Shown here one piece after another: positions 5,972 to 8,398 of a stretch of 8,398 bases of DNA. The position numbers and the translations under genes were made by a program. The notes beneath the pieces are model-generated. The model ran no database searches and had not been told where the DNA came from. It saw only the letters and a program-made list of their open reading frames with translations. The stretch is from positions 1 through 8,398 of the forward strand of contig JASHTO010000776.1 of the NCBI GenBank assembly GCA_030040515.1, in the 5' to 3' direction. Source of the DNA: Terriglobia bacterium. GTDB lineage: Bacteria > Acidobacteriota > Terriglobia > UBA7540. Each line of letters opens with the position of its first letter. Position 1 is the first letter of the stretch.

Positions 5972-6655
5972 TCAGTACCTTTCCCCGATGGAGATCCGGC
6001 CTTCAAACTTTTCCCTGCACCAGGTTCTCCAGGTGAGCAGGTTCAGCAAGGTCACCACTTCACCCTTGGGGCCGAATGCGTCGATGGGCTGGTCGGTGGG
6101 CGCTTTGAATTGCATCTCGCCGCTGTGTTGCACCAAATCCGCCACGGCAGTTCCGGCCAGGCGCTCCTCCACCGCGCGCTGCAAGGGGTTGCGAATATGC
6201 GTTTGCCCGTGCAGTTCTTCCACCACGCCAAAGTTGCGGCGGGGGTTGGCAGGGTCGATGATGTCCCACAGATCGTAGTCGCTGTAGATGTACTTGCCGC
6301 TGAGCATGACGCAACCGTAGTGCCTGGACTTGATGTTTCCATCAACGGAGTACGACGTTCCCGGCCTGGACAGCACGTGAGTCTCGAAATCGCGCCACGC
6401 CGTCGCTGCGTCGTTAATTTTGTCGGCATCGTAAACGTCGAAATGGAGGCGGTGGTCCACCACCAGGCCCGCCAATTGCCAAATACCCCTCGTGCTGTTC
6501 TTGTCCGCCGTCTTCGCCTTGCAGTCGATGCGCTTGGGTACGTAACCCGGCAGATTCATGTAGCGAATCGATTCCTTGTTGGTCAGCCGCACGAAGATCC
6601 AATAACCCGTCTGCACCGCCGCCTGTGAGAAGATTCTCTCGTGATCCTTGTACAT
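5972..6655 (-). CDS. Compact edema factor/ExoY-like nucleotidyl cyclase (predicted)
   Basis: A 227-residue soluble protein with no signal peptide or membrane segment. It resembles, from memory, the catalytic domains of anthrax edema factor (EF) and Pseudomonas ExoY. Arg23 (FVRLTNK) matches EF Arg329 (GVRPVNK). GYVPKRIDCKAK gives Lys41, Lys46 and Lys48, the same 5- and 7-residue spacing as EF K346/H351/K353; ExoY also has Lys at the middle site. LAGLVVDH (61-68) matches AGYIPFDQ/AGFICVDQ. YSDYDLWDI supplies Asp126 and Asp128, the metal-binding DYDL motif. DLVQHSGE supplies His177 for EF His577, followed by GPKGEVVTL like NPEGEFILT. The EF Asn583 position is not clearly kept. Such enzymes make cAMP or other cyclic nucleotides after activation by a host protein. 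Only about 55 residues separate the AG..VD and DYDL motifs, far fewer than in the toxins. GGGAGG lies nine bases before the ATG at 6655. Assignment is by eye; activity is inferred. Confidence 0.65.
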   Translation of the reverse strand: MYKDHERIFSQAAVQTGYWIFVRLTNKESIRYMNLPGYVPKRIDCKAKTADKNSTRGIWQLAGLVVDHRLHFDVYDADKINDAATAWRDFETHVLSRPGTSYSVDGNIKSRHYGCVMLSGKYIYSDYDLWDIIDPANPRRNFGVVEELHGQTHIRNPLQRAVEERLAGTAVADLVQHSGEMQFKAPTDQPIDAFGPKGEVVTLLNLLTWRTWCREKFEGRISIGERY

Positions 6656-6765
6656 TTCCGCATGCCTCCCTTCGAAGGTTGCCTTGCCATCTCATCCCCC
6701 TCTCAAAGAGGGATTCGTAGCGAAAGGAAGATCTGCACTGTATTTGGCCCAGGAAAACTTTACCT

Positions 6766-6795
6766 ATTGTAAGTGAAGCTTGTGCGGCACGGCAA
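6766..6795 (-). promoter_or_regulatory. Promoter candidate for the cyclase-like gene
   Basis: On the minus strand TTGCCG (6795-6790) is followed after 18 bases by TACAAT (6771-6766), matching four and five of six sigma-70-type positions. This would give a leader of about 105 bases, containing a small hairpin (CCCTCT-CAA-AGAGGG, 6698-6712) ahead of the ribosome binding site. Pattern match only. Confidence 0.35.
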
Positions 6796-7039
6796 CTCGT
6801 GAAGTCGCCACAGACAAACGGCTCATCCTCGCTGGAACATTAGAATACCGCGCGTAATTATTTCGATTTCCATCAATACGATGCCCGCCACCCTAGCCCA
6901 ATCATGTTGCTTTTTTCACTCCCCGGGTTGATAATCGTTAAGGTTGTCTCATCCATACGAAACAATTTTTTGATCCAGGGGCTCGCGTGCGCAAATCAAT
7001 TCACCAAGGTCTGCAGCCAAGCCCTGCGGGCTCGAAGTA

Positions 7040-7044
7040 GGGAG
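7040..7044 (+). promoter_or_regulatory. Ribosome binding site GGGAG selecting a GTG start
   Basis: GGGAG lies six bases before the GTG at 7051. It favours that codon over the in-frame ATG at 6904 and the TTG at 7114, neither of which has a comparable site. Confidence 0.55.
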
Positions 7045-7050
7045 CGCCAC

Positions 7051-8398
7051 GTGGACGCTGGTATTGGTCTTCAACTATCCAGCAACCTTAGAAAGTTCCA
7101 ATCACAGCTGGCATTGAGGTGGTCCGGGCAATTTCGAATCGCCGGTTTGTTCTTCCTTCTTTGTTGCGTCCCCACTTCGTTCGCCCAATCGCGACTCACG
7201 CCTTCGACGTTATCCTTCGGGAATCAGATTTTGAACCAGTCGAGCGCCGTGATGACCGCCACTCTGAAGAATAATCAATCGGGGCCGCTGAGCCTCAGCA
7301 GCATCGCTGTCGACGGAAGTGCTGCGGCAGATTTTGCTGCAAGCAGCGATTGCCCGCTCAACCCCGGTACGCTCGCTTCCGGCGAGAGTTGCAAAGTGAG
7401 CGTAACCTTTACGCCCACTGCCTCGGGCCTGCGCACAGCCACACTGAAGGTTAATGAGAGCGCGCAAAGCAGTTTTGGCATTGTGGCCTTGAGGGGCACA
7501 GGTTTGCCTTCGGCAGAGCCCGCTCTCGATCTTGCGAATTCCGGCGGGTCCGTCATGCCGGCGAAGTCCTCTGTATTGGTTACAACCTCGCAAAACGAAA
7601 TACAAGAATCCCACGCCGGCTCGCTCCGTCAAGTCACAGGGCGCGGCCGGCCGCTGCCTGCAACGAGCAGTCCCGGCAATGGCTTCGCACCTTTAAATGT
7701 GACCTCGCCGCAGACCCCTGCCTTGGGCGACGGACTGACCGGAATACTCATCACGCCGGCGAATTCCACGATTTTGGCGGGAACCACGCAGCAATTCTCC
7801 GCCACGGGTTATTACGCCGACGGCTCGATAGTGAACCTCACGATGGCTGTGGCATGGGCGTCATCGGCGCCGGGCGTGGCGGTCATCAGCAACACCGGTC
7901 TGGCCACAAGCATCTCGGGCGGCAGCGCGACGATTACCGCCACATTCTCCACAGCCGTTCCACTCGGCTCGATAGAAGGAGGGATTCCGGGTTCGCCCAT
8001 TGTCAGTGCACCCAACGCCCCCGTGAGTGCTTCGACGGCGCTAGGGGTCATAGGAATCGTCAGCCTGAGCACCGGCTCGATGAGCTTTGCGGGCCAGAGC
8101 GTGGGGACCGCCAGCGCCGCCCGTGCCGTGACTTTGACCAACCTGATGGGTTCCAACTTGGTCTTCAGCAGCGTTCAGCTTGCCGGAGCGAATTCCGGCG
8201 ACTTCGGAATATCCAGCAACACATGCACAAGCCCGCTACCCGTGATGAGCAGTTGCAGTGTGAGCGTCACGTTTACACCCACCACGCCCCTGGGCCGCTC
8301 CGCTTCACTGATCTTTACCGACAGCGGCGGCAACTCCCCGGGCGCGCAGCAGACCGTGGTGCTCTCGGGAATGGGAATCGGCCCGCTGGCCGGAATTT
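7051..8398 (+). CDS. Secreted choice-of-anchor-D (ASH-like)/Ig-like repeat protein, 3'-truncated by the window edge
   Basis: The open frame has no stop through the end of the window (449 complete codons visible). From the GTG start, residues 30-45 (FRIAGLFFLLCCVPTSFA) look like the end of a signal peptide cleaved before Gln46. Residues about 48-150 form an ASH/choice-of-anchor-D domain: LTPSTLSFGNQ, then DCPLNPGTLASGESCKVSVTFTPT with paired Cys101 and Cys114, ending in VALRGTG. A Ser/Pro/Thr-rich linker covers about 151-228. Residues about 229-305 resemble a Big_2 bacterial Ig-like domain (ITPANSTILAGTTQQFSATGYYADG ... VAWASSAPGVAVIS). A second ASH-type domain starts near 333 (STGSMSFAGQSVGT), with Cys392 and Cys402 and a VTFTPTTPLGR strand. 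Such long repeat proteins are common surface or secreted proteins in Acidobacteriota; binding or structural roles are assumed, not shown. The C-terminal domains are outside the window. The start is uncertain (ATG 6904 or TTG 7114 are alternatives). Confidence 0.82.
   Translation, partial: MDAGIGLQLSSNLRKFQSQLALRWSGQFRIAGLFFLLCCVPTSFAQSRLTPSTLSFGNQILNQSSAVMTATLKNNQSGPLSLSSIAVDGSAAADFAASSDCPLNPGTLASGESCKVSVTFTPTASGLRTATLKVNESAQSSFGIVALRGTGLPSAEPALDLANSGGSVMPAKSSVLVTTSQNEIQESHAGSLRQVTGRGRPLPATSSPGNGFAPLNVTSPQTPALGDGLTGILITPANSTILAGTTQQFSATGYYADGSIVNLTMAVAWASSAPGVAVISNTGLATSISGGSATITATFSTAVPLGSIEGGIPGSPIVSAPNAPVSASTALGVIGIVSLSTGSMSFAGQSVGTASAARAVTLTNLMGSNLVFSSVQLAGANSGDFGISSNTCTSPLPVMSSCSVSVTFTPTTPLGRSASLIFTDSGGNSPGAQQTVVLSGMGIGPLAGI

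Larger units (their letters stand above)
6656..7050. other. Non-coding gap between divergent genes
   Basis: This 395-base stretch lies between the cyclase-like gene and the secreted repeat protein. It holds the minus-strand ribosome binding site and promoter candidate and a 6-bp hairpin at 6698-6712. On the plus strand, TTGATA at 6928-6933 resembles a -35 box but lacks a good -10 box at normal spacing. The plus-strand frame of the downstream gene is open back through here and includes an ATG at 6904, so the true start of that gene could extend into this gap. No RNA gene is recognised. Confidence 0.4.

Noticed and set aside
6110..6628. Plus-strand open frame of 172 codons opposite the cyclase-like gene
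   Set aside because: The minus-strand frame has the conserved motifs and a GGGAGG ribosome site; the plus frame shows neither.
6781..6812. Partial likeness to the 534-698 element (shared TGTGCGGCACG)
   Set aside because: Only 11 bases are shared and the nested stems are absent, so a second copy is not supported.
1..8398. CRISPR arrays, tRNA or rRNA genes, integrase or transposase genes
   Set aside because: No regularly spaced identical repeats with spacers, no cloverleaf-like segment and no recombinase motifs were seen on either strand.

Overview
The window looks like a chromosomal segment from a soil-type Acidobacteriota genome. This is inferred from gene content: DUF4097-type proteins with TSGGSI repeats, a long secreted choice-of-anchor-D/Ig-like protein, an EAL-HDOD protein, moderately high GC, and palindromic intergenic repeats. 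No rRNA or other marker gene confirms it.

Layout. (1) 2-529 (+) is the 3' part of a DUF4097-like protein. (2) 534-698 is a dense nested palindromic element between two convergent genes. (3) 740-2086 (-) is an EAL-HDOD c-di-GMP-type signalling protein, with a promoter candidate in the AT-rich gap that follows. (4) 2609-3604 (+) is a secreted beta-repeat DUF4097 protein with an exact 18-residue period. (5) 3633-4482 (-) is a fluoride-response unit: extended -10 promoter, fluoride riboswitch overlapping an intrinsic terminator, then crcB/fluC and a DUF190 gene. (6) 4523-4572 is a 50-bp double-hairpin palindrome. (7) 4676-5947 (+) is a nucleotide pyrophosphatase/phosphodiesterase-type enzyme of the alkaline phosphatase superfamily. 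(8) 5972-6655 (-) is a compact 227-residue protein that I read as a relative of the edema factor/ExoY class of nucleotidyl cyclases. (9) 7051-8398 (+, running off the end) is a secreted ASH/Ig-like repeat protein.

The most interesting item is the small cyclase-like gene. From memory of anthrax edema factor and Pseudomonas ExoY, it keeps the N-terminal Arg, the K...K.K cluster at the same internal spacing, the DYDL metal motif and a downstream metal-binding-type His. It is much shorter than the known toxins and has no visible secretion signal. It lies tail-to-tail, 24 bp away, with an intact-looking phosphodiesterase/pyrophosphatase gene. That raises the possibility of a nucleotide-signal maker and breaker side by side, though convergent neighbours need not be linked.

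The second clear piece of biology is the fluoride switch. The same ACTCC segment can pair either with the aptamer (ligand bound, read-through) or with the terminator arm, so the ON-switch logic can be read directly from the bases.
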